From NCBI RefSeq assembly GCF_958298935.1, contig NC_084923.1, positions 32,704,501-32,768,500 of the forward strand: a stretch of DNA of 64,000 nt, in the 5' to 3' direction. The DNA is from Phragmites australis (lineage: Eukaryota; Streptophyta; Magnoliopsida; Poales; Poaceae). How positions within the stretch are numbered: the stretch's first letter is position 1; each line of letters begins with the position of its first letter. Position numbers and translations under genes: made by a program. Below are positions 42,370 to 53,448 of this stretch, in pieces. The notes beneath the pieces were generated by a model. It did not search any database. It worked only from the letters and a program-made list of their open reading frames with translations, and had not been told where the DNA came from.

Positions 42370-44670
42370 ATGCAGAACTCCCAGCAAGTGATGGCATCAC
42401 CAACTGCTAATCCAGGCCAAGTGTTAGAAGGAGATATAGTACCACCGTCAAACATTGAAGAAGGTAACCCGAGCCACTACCTCAACCTGGACCAAACAAA
42501 CGCCTGTGGAGGCGATGAGGTAATTCATATGTAGATGAATGCATCTGTTGTACATATTATCGTATAGGTTCCCAATAGTATTTTCGCTTGTGCGTAGATG
42601 CTTGATGCTCTGGAGAGTCACAACAATGAGTAATCCCAGGAGCGGCATCGTGTCTGAGGTCCCTTGAAGATGCCTACGGGACGATTTGTGATCACGCAGG
42701 TCTCACCAGGAGGGGAGCCAACTGCACCAGAGAGAGTTCTAGGGCTATACAAATCAGTCTGTGGGATTGCTGTTAAGGATCATATGCCCATCAGCTACAG
42801 ATTGTGAACTGGTGAACGAGGTGATCGGCACGTGGTTCCTGATTCGATCAAGAACGACATCTTGTGGCCTAAGATATTAGAGAAGTTTGACTTCCCTGAA
42901 CAGAGAGATACGAAAGTAGTTAAAGGTAAAACGCTAATGATCATGGGCCTTTCATTTAAGAACTGGAAGGGGACACTAAACAGAACGTATGTGTAGAAAG
43001 GTACAACGCCAGATTTCCGTAAATGGCCACAACTGGAAGATCATTAGCAAGCCTTTGTAGAGTACAAGTTGTCAGAAGAAGCACAGAGGTTGAGTGAGGT
43101 GAACAAAGCAAACTCGAAGAAGAACCTGTATCCCCACAGAGTCGGCAGTCGTGGGTACGTGAGGAAAAAAAGGCAGTGGCAACAACAACTAGATGAACTG
43201 CGAGAGAGAGGTGTCACGCCTGAGACAGAGGGCTGGAGCGAACGATCAACACACTTCCTTCTTGGGAGGGGTGCTTCTTACTCGTCTGATGAAAGCTTAT
43301 CCTTTACGACCTCCAAAGACATAGAAGCGACGCAAGATCTTGCAAAAAATCTTGTGGAAGCCCACAAGCAGTCTTCACAAGGCTCTTTAAAGCTAGACAG
43401 GGATAGGGACAAGCTCACCTTGACCCTAGGAAACAAAGAGCACGGTAGTCGAACACGAGGCGTTGGGGTGATGGGTTGGAAATATGGATTCCCAGGCAAC
43501 ATCGACAGTTACAAGAGTCAAAAGAGATCCCAAGCAAAGCGAGATGCAGAACGAGAGGCAAAACAAGCCAGGATGATGGAAATGCTTGAACAAGCGTTAA
43601 AAAAGGAGAGGAAACATACAGAAGAAAAAATAGCACAAGCAGTGTCCCAAGCCCTCATGCGTCAGCGGGGTGCCATTGTAAGCGAACAGGAACGGCCGAA
43701 AGCGTCTCCTGATGGCGCGCGCTCCAGCCCTAGTGGTCATTGGAGTAGCTATATGTCTACAAGAGTTCCAGGAGCTGACTCCATCACTTATCTTGTGGAC
43801 CTCACCATAGCACGGACACCATGTGAACTACACATTGGTACTAGGAACATTACCATCAAGGTGGCTTCTGGCGTGGCTTATCCCTGTGACTCCCATGAAC
43901 AATTGCATGGACGTCCGATACCGGAGGGCTACGCTGTCGTCGAAGTAGAAGAGGTAGTTGACCAGTACCACCATGTTGAGGTGGACTACCCGCAGAGGAG
44001 GTGGTGACCACTATAGGAGAGAACGAGCACACATTCATCACGTGGGAGAAGGCCTACATAGTGTTTCCACTAGGGACAGCTCCCGAGAACCTCTACTCTC
44101 CAGTACACCTCGGGCAGTCGTCGCCTCTTAGATCTCCCTCTCCTCACCCATCTCTTAGAATAAGTTCACCTCCTCAGCCATCGCCTCAAAGAAGTCCACC
44201 GCTCAAGAACCCAGCACCATCAAGAACCCAACCATCAGCTCGAAAAATACGATCAGGTTCCGCAGCATCCAAGCAGACGACATCATCTAAAAAGTCAGAG
44301 GCATCTAAGAAGTTGGTGGAACCCAAAGGATGTCTATTCACTCACTGCTGAGGAAACTAAAAAGATTATGGATGCTAATGTCATGTCTCATTTCCATCCT
44401 CCACCACCTCCACCGAAGCCTGTTGTGCCTGAAGATGCCATTAAATTTTTCACGAAAATAGCCAAAGTTAAACAGACGGGAGTGACTTCAAGAAAGCCAT
44501 CGACTGACTATGAACGCATCAGCAAGAAGCAGGCCAAGAGCAAGTCAGGCCCAACCATTAAGGATGCTCCAAGCATTGCGGACTTCCTAGCTGAATCAAG
44601 AATAACAGCAAAGGAACCAGCACGACTTACTATGGGAGCGGATATCCAAAAGTTGGATGTAAAATGGTAG
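42370..44670 (+). pseudogene. Second CACTA protein (TNPA-like, plant transposase Ptta/En/Spm type)
   Basis: Exon 1 (42370-42519) starts MQNSQQVMASPTANPG and ends ACGGDE before GTAATT; exon 2 begins at 42598 after TGCGTAG, mirroring the exon design of the transposase gene. Downstream reads GRFVITQVSPGGEP, WPKILEKFDFP..RDTKVV, GLSFKNWKGTL and the hallmark FVEYKLSEEAQRLSEVNK, then YPHRVGSRGYVRKKRQW (43069-44007 is the longest open part). A coiled coil of about 60 residues follows (43520-43670), then a domain resembling DUF8039 (PCELHIGTRNITIKVASGV). A proline/serine-rich stretch (44100-44250) and a lysine-rich one follow. In-frame stops at 42631, 42806, 42994 and 44005 plus a frame shift show it is dead. 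In En/Spm the second protein binds subterminal repeats. Confidence 0.75.
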
Positions 44671-45890
44671 TTTGAGTTGACCAAACCTTTGGTCAAACCA
44701 CATATAGAAATAAACCTTACAACTCAAATGCGTCAATTACATCAGTGGTACTTGGAGCATTCCAGATAGGATTTTCAGGCGTTTCCCGTAAGATATACAG
44801 ATGATTATTTCCTCAACAGGGATGGCTCCTTCTGTGTGTATTTCAAGGACTTGTATGAACTGTATAAGGCAGATGCCCTCGACATGGCTATAGTCAGAGT
44901 GTGGACTCTGTAAGTGACTTATGCATATAATTCACGTTATATGATCTTATACCTTGAAATTGCATAGCTAACTTCTCTCTTTCGTAAAATGGAGATCCAA
45001 GCATGCGGACAAGACTTAGATAAGCAAGTAGGATTCATCGATGCTGGGCTTGTGAACCAGAAACTTATAAGGGACAATCCAGACTTCACAAAGCACTACT
45101 TATTGAAGTATCTGCTTCACCACCAATATAAGAAATTCATACTCTTACACTACAATTATGAGTACGTGTTTGCATGCCAGGGCATCCTCATTTTATGGGC
45201 AACTCGATTCTAATACTAATTTGTTGTGGTGAAATATTCTGCAGTTTTCATTGGATCCTCTTGTCATCCACCCAGACTTGAGCAAAATCATTGTCTTGGA
45301 CTCACAAAAGAGAGATCAGACGACTTACCAACACCTCATCGACATGCTAAACAGATTAACTCGATCATTTAATCTTCTCGACGATTGCATCTAAGTTTAA
45401 TTGATATTCATATTCACGTACAGGGCATACACAATATACCGAAAAAAGAGTATCATCTCCTTTCCATTCAAGAAACAATATGATGTAAAAACTGACTTCC
45501 CGGTACGCAGGGAATATTCATGTGTTGCATTTTCTACTGAATAAAAAGGTTCAATTCATTCCACTGACGAATCTTTTCCTCTTGAAGTGTATGAGGCAGG
45601 CAACCGACAACAATCTCTGCGTGTTTTATGTTGTTACTAACATCACAATTTTAGCCCGGACGGAGACGCTATTAGATTCAATGATCTTGAGGTATGAAAT
45701 AACATATCGATATCTTCTTTTCAATTTCTATACGTGTTTAAGGCCTAATTCTTTCGATTCTTCAAACGCAACGCTCGAAACTACACACAAATGCGTTACA
45801 ACCTGCAGAAATACATGCCCTTCAAGAACAGATCGTCAGGTTCTTCTTGATACATATTATCAACCCAAATGGCGAGTTTCATGAATCGAT
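44671..45890 (+). pseudogene. Ulp1-like cysteine protease (C48) module of the CACTA
   Basis: Exons with short introns encode the C-terminal fold of Ulp1/SENP-type proteases as found in plant transposons. Landmarks are DYFLNRDGSFCVYFKDLYEL near 44800-44870, GLVNQKLIRDNPDFTKHYL near 45045, the catalytic histidine in FHWILL near 45245, then DLSKIIVLDSQKRD with the Asp, and NNLCVFYVV near 45610 with the catalytic cysteine (usual form CGYYV). It follows the TNPA-like gene in the same direction and may be its C-terminal part. Many frame breaks exist. Transposon-borne Ulp1 domains are known; their role in transposition is not settled. Confidence 0.65.
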
Positions 45891-46065
45891 CGTGCCCTCC
45901 ACGCGTCACAGATCTTCAGATGACACCATTCCTTCTAGTAGAGAGTATGCGACAGGGAGGAGGGCTACCAAGAGGCTTGACAATGTATTATATTTCGCCA
46001 AATGACACGATATTAATGTATGTCATTAATTACTATTTATTAATGAATGATATAAATTACTATAT

Positions 46066-46331
46066 ATGATGCGAAGTTGGTATCGATGGGATGGCCTTCC
46101 AACGATGATGCGAAGGAGGAGCAAGAAGCAGCGGCCAAAAAGCGTGCCCAGGAGGAGGATGAGAGGCTGGCCCATCAGCTGTGCGCTGCGGAGGAGCAAG
46201 AAGTTGCATCCTGTAAGCGTGCCCAGGAGGAGGAGAACGAGAGGTGGCCCATCAATGTGCTGTGGAGGAGGCCGAAGGCTCAAAGCGTAGAGGAGTTCAG
46301 GCGTCAGACTTCGATATCTTTGACACACTAG
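46066..46331 (+). pseudogene. Coiled-coil tail with two 27-residue repeats
   Basis: The frame at 46077-46331 encodes EEQEAAAKKRAQEEDERLA then EEQEVASCKRAQEEENER, two tandem ~81-bp units, rich in Glu/Lys/Arg. It is probably the last exon of the second CACTA gene. A C-homopolymer of about 13 bases lies just downstream near 46401-46413. Confidence 0.45.
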
Positions 46332-46729
46332 CGATCCTGGAGCTTAGACCACGATGCGGTCGATCAGGTGTGGCAGGCCCAATGCTCCACCACCTTTGCC
46401 CCCCCCCCCCCCGAGTCCCCGATGTACACACACCAATAGTCGACAGTGCAGAGACGCGATCCTCATCGCGGGAGAGGTAGAGGGATACTGGACTGGCTGA
46501 AGTCGAACGACTTTTCAGGGGGTGACCTGTGAAAACTATTATGTATATATGTTTGTTTGTCGATGTCTATGACTTAAAATATGTGTTGAATACTACGTAT
46601 TAATGAAGGTGCTTTTATTATTTATTTACATTAAATATATGTATCATTGTATGCATGCATTGAGAGAGACGGAGAGATCGAGGAGTGAGATGGAGTACAG
46701 AGAGGACAGAGAGAATGAGGAGAGGCATA

Positions 46730-46987
46730 ACACTGCTGGCTGAATCCTTCAGCCGGCAGTGATTTTAGGTTTATCACTGCCGGCTGAATCCTTGAGCCGA
46801 CAGAGATGCCTTGGGTATCACTGCCGCCTGAATCCTTGATCCAATAGTGATAAGGCCCTTCGCTGCCGGTCCACCGAGCCGGCAGTGATAGTCCACGTCT
46901 ATCACTGCCTGTTGCCTACTGCTGGCTCCAAAACCGGCAGTGAACGTGGTTTTGGAGCCGGCAGTGAAGGGGGGTTCTGCAGTAGTG
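46730..46987. repeat. Right subterminal repeats and terminus of the large CACTA
   Basis: About ten motifs of the form TATCACTGCCGGCTGAATCC or the inverse GCCGGCAGTGAT occur in 260 bases. The element ends TTCTGCAGTAGTG, the inverse of CACTACTGCAGAA. The next bases TTAAGGCATTCG are the beginning of the duplicated host segment. Confidence 0.9.
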
Positions 46988-48354
46988 TTAAGGCATTCGA
47001 TCAACTTCACCTACAAGCTAGCCACCTTGCATTGCATGCAACTACAATAATACGTACGAGGTCACCTAGGCTCTGATTTGATATGGCACCACCGGCGGCG
47101 ATGATGGTCCGGGCTGTGATCGTGGTCATGCTGTTGATGCAATGCTGTAACATGATCCTCGCGGCGAGGCCGTTGCTGGATGCGGGAGGGGGCGACGAAG
47201 GCCACTAGCTGGGGCAAGGCGGCGTCGGGTCGCTGATCATGTAGGTGCTCAGCGGTCTGTGCAACCCCGGTGGCTGGCATGATCCCAACCACCCCGGCTG
47301 CCCGTAAATAGGCCCCGTGGCTGGCGGCCGGCAACTCTGTTAGCTACTCAATTGCTAGTCTCTGTGTGTTTCCTTCAGCGATTTTGGTTAATTTGTTCAT
47401 ACCTTGCTAGGGCTTCCATGTTGAAATGGATTCTTTGGAAGCTGATTATAGTAGATATAGATCGATACAAGAGATAATAAATTAGTCGTTGACATGGGTC
47501 TGGTAACAAAGTGTACAGAAGATTGGCAAGGTAATTCATATGAGGAGATTTAGATCGATTTTAGGTTTGGAAGTAGAGAAGTGCAACTCCCACTTATGGT
47601 TGTATTAATTCATTCTTTTGCTTCCATGGCAGTTCTCTTCTTTCTATCTTGAAATATACAAAAACCCTTGATCGAATTTTAGCGACAATGGATTATATCC
47701 CATTGTTTTTCAGTGTCCTCTGTACATTAACGACCAGGATTCGGATTTTTCTCAAGGCCTGGTTCTATTCCTTATGGATCTGCATTAATGTAAAAGAGGA
47801 CGACCCTGACTGGTGCAACATTAGTTTAACCACATGTATGTTGGTGATATATTCTAGAGATAATCACTAACTTAGATTGAATCCATATGTGCACTTTACG
47901 GATAAAAATCCATGAGAGATTAGAACTCTAATAAGCTTCTAATGTGGGGACTTATTAATAGGGTCTATATAAGTGGAGGTGCGGGGAACTATGGACCCGT
48001 CCCTCCACCCGACCTTTACACGAATCTGTAGTCGGACACGCGGGGTTAGCACACCAGCGCACACTACTGCAAAAATAGTCATAAGTATCGTTTCATTAGT
48101 GCCGGTTCAATTAAAACTACCACTGATAGAGTATCACTACCGGTTGCTAGCAAAACCAAACATTCGTCAGTCCATTCAAACAAAAACCGATACTAATAAC
48201 TAGTATTAGTGCCGGTTCATATTACGAACAGGCACTGATACTATCAATACCGGTTTTTAATACGAACCAGCACTGATACCTAGCACGGACCCGAAATTTC
48301 ATTATAATAGGATTTTGGCTCACCCTCTCGCGTCCGATCGACTCGGTGAAGCAA

Positions 48355-48411
<57 letters not shown>

Positions 48412-48563
48412 CCTTATCCTCACACGCTCACCCTCGCATCCTCAGTCGCTCAGTCCTCGCGCGCTTAATCTCATCTCTCTCTCCATCTTATCCTATCTCT
48501 CACCCTCATGTTAGGCCTTCCCTATCTCGGTGTACCACTAGAGGGGAAGGGAAGGGCGGAGCA
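46988..48563. repeat. Right copy of the 1.55-kb direct repeat
   Basis: It matches 11675-13211 and contains the broken peptide gene, the copia LTR start and the first ~500 bases of the complete small CACTA. It has a long CT microsatellite (48358-48408) where the left copy has only a few CT units. Beyond 48563 the small CACTA continues normally, so this is the ancestral arrangement at this side. Confidence 0.85.
47083..47307 (+). pseudogene. Broken second copy of the secreted peptide gene
   Basis: It is colinear with the intact copy at 11770-11994, including the signal peptide (VIVVMLLMQCCNMILAARPL) and tail (GGWHDPNHPGCP). Two TAG codons interrupt it, at about 47206-47208 (Trp in the other copy) and 47242-47244 (Gln in the other copy). 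Both are explained by single G-to-A or C-to-T changes of the kind produced at methylated cytosines. The promoter region with the TATA box is missing; the CACTA terminus lies 95 bases upstream of the ATG. Confidence 0.85.
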
Positions 48564-49421
48564 CTCACGGCAGCAGCCGAGCACAAGCGGGGGCAAGGGC
48601 CGAGCACTTTGAGCCAGGCGTGGTGGCCGAGCACATAGAGCCGCTGCTCGCCGACCTCAGCGTCGACCTCAAGCCATCGGTGTCAATGTTGGACCAACGG
48701 TTTGGGAGCTCTGCCATTTGACAGCCGGGGCAGATGAGGAGAAGGCCCAGGCACTTCGACTGGCCGACCCTGTGCTGCGCTGTGAGATGCAAGGCTAGGA
48801 GAAGGCGGTGGTGTGCTGCCTGAGGCTGGGCGGCTCTAGAGCCCTGCGGCGGGGGCTAGAGCACGAGCATGGCTTCTTCGGCTTCCTCTCCGGTGGCGTC
48901 GGTGCCCAGCAACAGCAGCGACGGGAGTATGGCGGGACCAGCATCAGAGGCAGCTCGAATGCTACTCTCATCGTCGCTAATTCATCTTTTTTTATTCTAT
49001 GAAAATGGTGTCACTGGCGGGTGGATAACCAGCACAGATAGTAGGCTACTATCAGTGCCGAGAAAGTGTACCGATTGAAAAAGGCAGTGAAGCCGTTTTT
49101 CAACCGGCACTGATATGCAATTATGTGGTAGTGGCACGACATACCACCAATGGATGTGTGGATATCTTAGAGGCGTTGCTGATGTTGTTGCGGTGTTGAT
49201 CGGCAACAAGGACGCAAGGAGGAGATGTTTGGTTCATGATGAGATCGACTACTTTCTCTATAGCGACACATAAAATGTTGGACTGGTATTCTCCAACACT
49301 TCTTCTGCAACACTCCGCATCTAGTGGTAACGATACATGATCCCGTGCTCTCATTGTTTCATGGATGAATGTGGTAGAACTTCTATTTTGTGCTAGCGTA
49401 GCGTACCCGCTCCCACACAGC
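47838..49421 (+). repeat. copia-type LTR, right copy, split by the small CACTA
   Basis: It starts TGTTGGTGATATATTC and, after removing 48062-49133 and one GCA, continues to CTCCCACACA at 49421. A TCTATATAAGTGG box lies near 47964-47976. The string GCGGTATCAGAGC follows directly (primer-site-like), which supports the LTR call. The interior beyond 49434 is decayed and no other LTR of this element was found. Confidence 0.55.
48062..49133. mobile_element. Small non-autonomous CACTA, 1,072 bp, TSD GCA
   Basis: The termini are CACTACTGCAAAAATAG (left) and TTATGTGGTAGTG (right), flanked by GCA at 48059-48061 and 49134-49136. It has GCCGGTT/AACCGGCAC subterminal repeats at both sides, no transposase coding region, and a (CT)n microsatellite of about 25 units (48358-48408). 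Its left half recurs at 12744-13211. It depends on a transposase from elsewhere. Confidence 0.9.
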
Positions 49422-49434
49422 GGTATCAGAGCAT
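49422..49434 (+). other. Primer-binding-site-like string after the copia LTR
   Basis: GCGGTATCAGAGC differs by one base from the common TGGTATCAGAGC primer site complementary to initiator Met tRNA. Its position immediately after the proposed LTR end is the main support. Confidence 0.5.
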
Positions 49435-51690
49435 TCATGTGTAGTTTGTGATCTGGATCATGACTATGTTGTAGTAGTAGATTTGATCTTGCTATTTTTG
49501 TAATCGATTCATGTTGGCAGATCAATTTGTGCATGGGTTGATTAGATCAATCGATCATAGGGGTCGAAATATGTATAAGTTGATAGCGCACATGATCACA
49601 AGATTAGTTTGTGCTCCTTCTTGGACATGCCATGACTTACCTCTACTGGCTGAAATCATCATCGGGGTTAATAGGTGCACCACCAGTAGTTTGGAGCCAA
49701 CAAATTGGGGTTGTGTGTCGTGGTCTCCCCAAGTAAACTTATGGAAATTGAGTTATTTTGAATGGCGCAAAATTGGTTTCATATGATTAATCTGATGGCA
49801 ATTTTATAGATGCGTAGCATAGACGCATAGATTGTTATAATGAACATATTCATATCACATAGTAAAATTAGTTCTACGCTTAACTTATTTTTGCAGAGAA
49901 TGATTTGAATTGTATGGATTATATTTGTGTATGTAATGCATGTATATGATGTTTATGGCTTGTGTGTCATACTTAAATTGCAGCTATGGACTGTCATGTT
50001 ATTGTTTAATATTTTGTGTGTTGACTTGTGATGCTTAATGACCTCATGTAAATTGATTACTAGCTATTCGGTGTAGTAGCTTAGTACGTGACCATAGAGG
50101 CTTCAAGCATGATGGCTAGGAGTACAGGAAGTGTGGCAATGGAGATCGCAATGTGAAAAGGTCATAATATGTCACAGTTAATTGGCCAGGAGTACAGGCC
50201 CAACTATCTTGATTAGTTGGAGTGGATGTTGAACATCCACATGCACAGTACTTATTTACTTAACAAAGCTATTAAAATAATTTTAGACTTTATGGCATAG
50301 TGTTGGGCGCCAGAGCATAGGATGTCATCCAACAAACAAGCGTCATATATAGATGTGATTAGTAAATTATTGCTTACCTATGCCACTAAATTTCTAACAG
50401 TGATGCCAAAGCTCATTATGACTTAGATAAATATGGACCTTGACCCATTATATATCGTTAGAGAGAAAACAGTTGTATAACATATAATGGGAGTGTCTTC
50501 TATTAAATTGTTTAATGAGATATTTACATAAATATAGTGTTAAACTTTACATATTTATTTTCTATTGCAAATTGTGGCACCCACCACTAATTCCAATTTT
50601 GGTTTTAACTTGCTATCAATTCTTGAGAAAGAAAAATTTAGTGAAACAAACTTTATTGATTGATACCATAATCTAATAATTGTTCTAATTTAAGAGAAAA
50701 TAAGTATGTTATAGTGATGCGTATCTTAAGATGATCTTTAAAATTGGTTTCACTTCATTTAGAGTTTTATTAATTTCTCCATGATTTTTACAAAGTTCAC
50801 CCGCATAAGGTGAATATATTAAGAAACATCACTGTAATTAACTTTATCATGTTTACTATTATTTTTCCTACATAAAGCATAGTATAAGTAAACTAATAAA
50901 AGTGATTTCACTAATTTTAGAGGTGTAATGGGTTAATTATAATTAATCTAGTTGCAACATATTTACACAATCATGCATGTTATAATAACTATTTCATGAG
51001 TTCATGTATTTTTAAAACACATAGGATCATGTAAGAAGACTAACAAAATTGGTTTCATGATTTTTGGATTAGCAAAGAGTTAACTATGCATTTAACTAGG
51101 TTTAGCAAATATATTTTCTCATAGAAAATATTCAACTTTTTTATGAGTATAAATACTTTTATCATGTAGATCATGTTATAAGGAAACCAAAAAAACTTGT
51201 TTCACTTGATTTGAAACTGAGATAAATTAGTTATTGATTTTACAAGGTTGAGCCAGTTTTTTATTTTTATTTTTGTTGAACTTCACTAAAATTCGACAAA
51301 ACCACTCGTTGAGCCATTTTTTTATTTTTTTTGTTGAACTTCACTAAAATTCGACAAAACCACTCGATAAATCGGGAAAACCGAACGGTTACCGAGAAAT
51401 ACGGTCAATGCGGAAAATGCAAAAAAAACCGATCGATAAATCGGTAAATTCGCTCAGTTATCGTTGCAATTTGACCGGTTACAGAATGTCAGATTCAGTC
51501 GATTTTTTCTCTGATTTTCAAATTTGACCATGTGAATTTTGAACAAATTCTCACTGAATTTTGAGCGGTTTTCACAGTAATCGCAAATTTTTTGTTACCG
51601 TCGAGGACCGATTTTCGGGGTCCAAATGATATTGTAAACCTTGCTTAGCGCTACAAGGCTACTACTGAACTACTTAACGCTACTGGACTA
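49435..51690. other. AT-rich decayed region, probable copia interior remnant
   Basis: No open frame of interest and no recognisable gag or pol motif. Stretches such as GGCGCCAGAGCATAGGATGTC near 50308 (RRMSSNKQA.. in one frame) hint at former gag. Most of 50400-51240 is AT-rich and featureless. The region ends before the gene fragment at 51720. Confidence 0.4.
51248..51375. repeat. Two ~64-bp tandem repeats
   Basis: GAGCCAGTTTTTTATTTTT is followed by GTTGAACTTCACTAAAATTC and GACAAAACCACTCG; the whole unit is repeated once directly, the second copy from about 51310. Around it several ATAAATCGG/CCGATC strings occur. Confidence 0.75.
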
Positions 51691-51719
51691 CTAAATTATT
51701 GGATGAGAGGGGCGTGCAT

Positions 51720-52047
51720 GGATGCGTGGTGCGCGTGAGGCGATCGATGCTGGGCTCCAGGCAGAGCATATCGTTGTCCCAGACGAGCTCATCATTGGCG
51801 GGGAGGTGCGAGCGATTAGGATCGAATTAGAGGCGACAAAATACATAACGAGAGATCCTCGAGTCCATGGGAGGGGTGGGGTTAAAAATTGAGGGAGAGA
51901 GCACATATAGGCTCGTCAGGGATGAAGTGCTTACCGACGGGGAGGCCCATGCCTGCACAGTAGTGGAGGGTGGATGCAGCGGAGCGAGCGGTGGCGCCGT
52001 GGCCACCGAGGATGCAGGATCCCACAACGCTTAGATAGCCGGCCATG
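51720..52047 (-). pseudogene. Fragment of complex I subunit NDUFB8 (ASHI)-like gene
   Basis: On the minus strand ATG 52045-52047 starts MAGYLSVVGSCILGGHGA, followed by HYCAGMGLPVGKHFIPDEP; after about 100 bases the frame resumes ANDELVWDNDMLCLEPSIDR near 51800-51740. This order (mitochondrial-type N-terminus, GLPVGKH, NDELVWDN...EPCIDR) is what I recall for the plant NADH dehydrogenase 1 beta subcomplex subunit 8. The intervening ~100 bases contain a stop and may be an intron. The sequence then ends in unrelated DNA, so the membrane-spanning C-terminal half is absent. Sequence 52050-52450 upstream resembles a promoter and 5' leader carried along. Likely a genomic gene-fragment duplication, possibly captured by a transposon. 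Confidence 0.55.
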
Positions 52048-52504
52048 ACAGATCCTAGTGTTGGTATGGTCTTTAGTGTGCATTCGCGTTCAGGTCGTCC
52101 CACCAGTAAGTGTGGTCTCTGGTGTTTGCTGGACAAGGAAAGAGGAGGCAGCTGTGTGCGGGAGAGTGCGGCGGCGTGAGGGGCAAGTGGAGGAGCGCGA
52201 CGGCGCAGAGGTAAGCGAGAGACCAAGGACGCTAGGGCAGGTGAGCCTGCACGTCAGCCGAGCACCCTCATCTGCAGGCAGAGGCGAGCAGCACCAAGCG
52301 GAAGAGGAGATGATGGCGATGGGGGAAAGGGGATCGAGAGGGTTCGCGAATCAGGAGACGAAACTGAAATCGAACGACGTACATTAGTTCGACCTTCAAT
52401 CCGATGGCTAGGGACAATAGTGATTCGTGGCGCACCCACCGGCTGAGAAACCAAGGCATTTCAGATTATACTAGGACGGAAGGCACACTACGCTACGCCC
52501 ATCG

Positions 52505-52603
52505 TGTTTAGGTTGTCAGGTCGTGCATGTTTGGTAATGTTTGTCATGCGTGTTTAGGTTGTCAGGTCGCGCATGTTTGGTAATGTTTGTCATGCATCAG
52601 AGA
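52505..52603. repeat. Two ~49-bp tandem repeats
   Basis: GTGTTTAGGTTGTCAGGTCG followed by GCATGTTTGGTAATGTTTG and TCATGC occurs twice in direct tandem at about 52507 and 52550. Non-coding. Confidence 0.7.
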
Positions 52604-53448
52604 GTTAGAGATGCATTTAAAATCTTATTTGAAACAAAGAATTTGCTTCATTGGTTCATAAATCATACTTAGTTTGAAGAGATGAGCAGAATCCTTACTA
52701 TTTTCACCAAATAGCCCTCCTACATTTAAGTACCTAAGGACCATATATATCTTAGTCTTGCTAGCTGAAACCTGCTGAGGAAAAAGGTTCAGTTCAGTCA
52801 GCTGACCAAAGACAACATGTATATGGAATTTGAAGTAACACTAAAACATCCTGAACATAAACACAAATTTAGTCCAATCATTTTGACAGCTGAGTCTGAT
52901 CATGGATATTAAAATCTAAATCAGAAAGAACTAATAGAAATGAAAAGCACTGTTGGCACCATGCAATTGCCTACTTCCCTCTCGTAATGTTGCAAGAAAG
53001 GATGCATGAAATTGAACAGAAGCCTAACCATGAACACAACAACAAAAAAAACTGTAAAATGAACTTAAGAAGTGTTAAAGCATGCGAAAATACACAATAT
53101 AAAAGTAGGAGCCTCGAGGTTGCCATAAGAAAAAGGCACAAAGCATGTCTAAACAATATGGAAACCACGTAGAATATGCTAGATTGAGACTCAAAAGAAC
53201 AGCAAGAAAACATCTTCCCGTGGCCTACAAAGCAAAAAATATTTCTTTTGGAGAATTAATTAGTAATGTTCTGCTGGAATTTATGAAAGTAAAGATATCA
53301 AAGCTTTTATTTTTGTTATCTGCATAAAAGATGTTTTTCCTTGTTGTCTATTTTGAGGTACAAAACAAAACTGACACCTATGTATGGTCTTTTGTGCTCT
53401 AGATTTACCCCCAAATGATATATAGCATTATCAGTGGCATGAAGGAGA
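52604..53448. other. Featureless intergenic sequence
   Basis: Mixed AT-rich sequence without supported genes, terminal repeats or recognisable element families. Short frames here carry no motifs. Confidence 0.4.

Larger units (their letters stand above)
13212..46987 (+). mobile_element. Large CACTA (En/Spm) transposon with nested retroelements
   Basis: The right terminus is TTCTGCAGTAGTG ending at 46987, the inverse of CACTACTGCAGAA, preceded by many TATCACTGCCGGCT-type subterminal repeats (46730-46987). Matching subterminal repeats lie at 13212-13345, but the expected left terminus is absent, replaced by the small CACTA. Inside lie, in order on the plus strand, a tnp2-type transposase, a viroplasmin-domain ORF, a second transposon gene and a Ulp1-like module, all damaged. 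Removing the nested solo LTR (14425-18427) and the Tat-like composite (21160-41690) leaves roughly 9 kb, a normal size for an autonomous grass CACTA. Confidence 0.85.

Noticed and set aside
43278..43636. Minus-strand frames within the second CACTA gene
   Set aside because: Antisense shadows of a well-supported plus-strand coding region.
12744..46987. One single CACTA from 12744 to 46987
   Set aside because: The termini share 12 of 13 bases but the flanking triplets differ (GGA and TTA), and the subterminal motif family changes at 13212; a chimera explains the data better.
48358..48408. (CT)n tract as a regulatory element
   Set aside because: It is a microsatellite expansion inside a non-autonomous CACTA and is short in the other copy.
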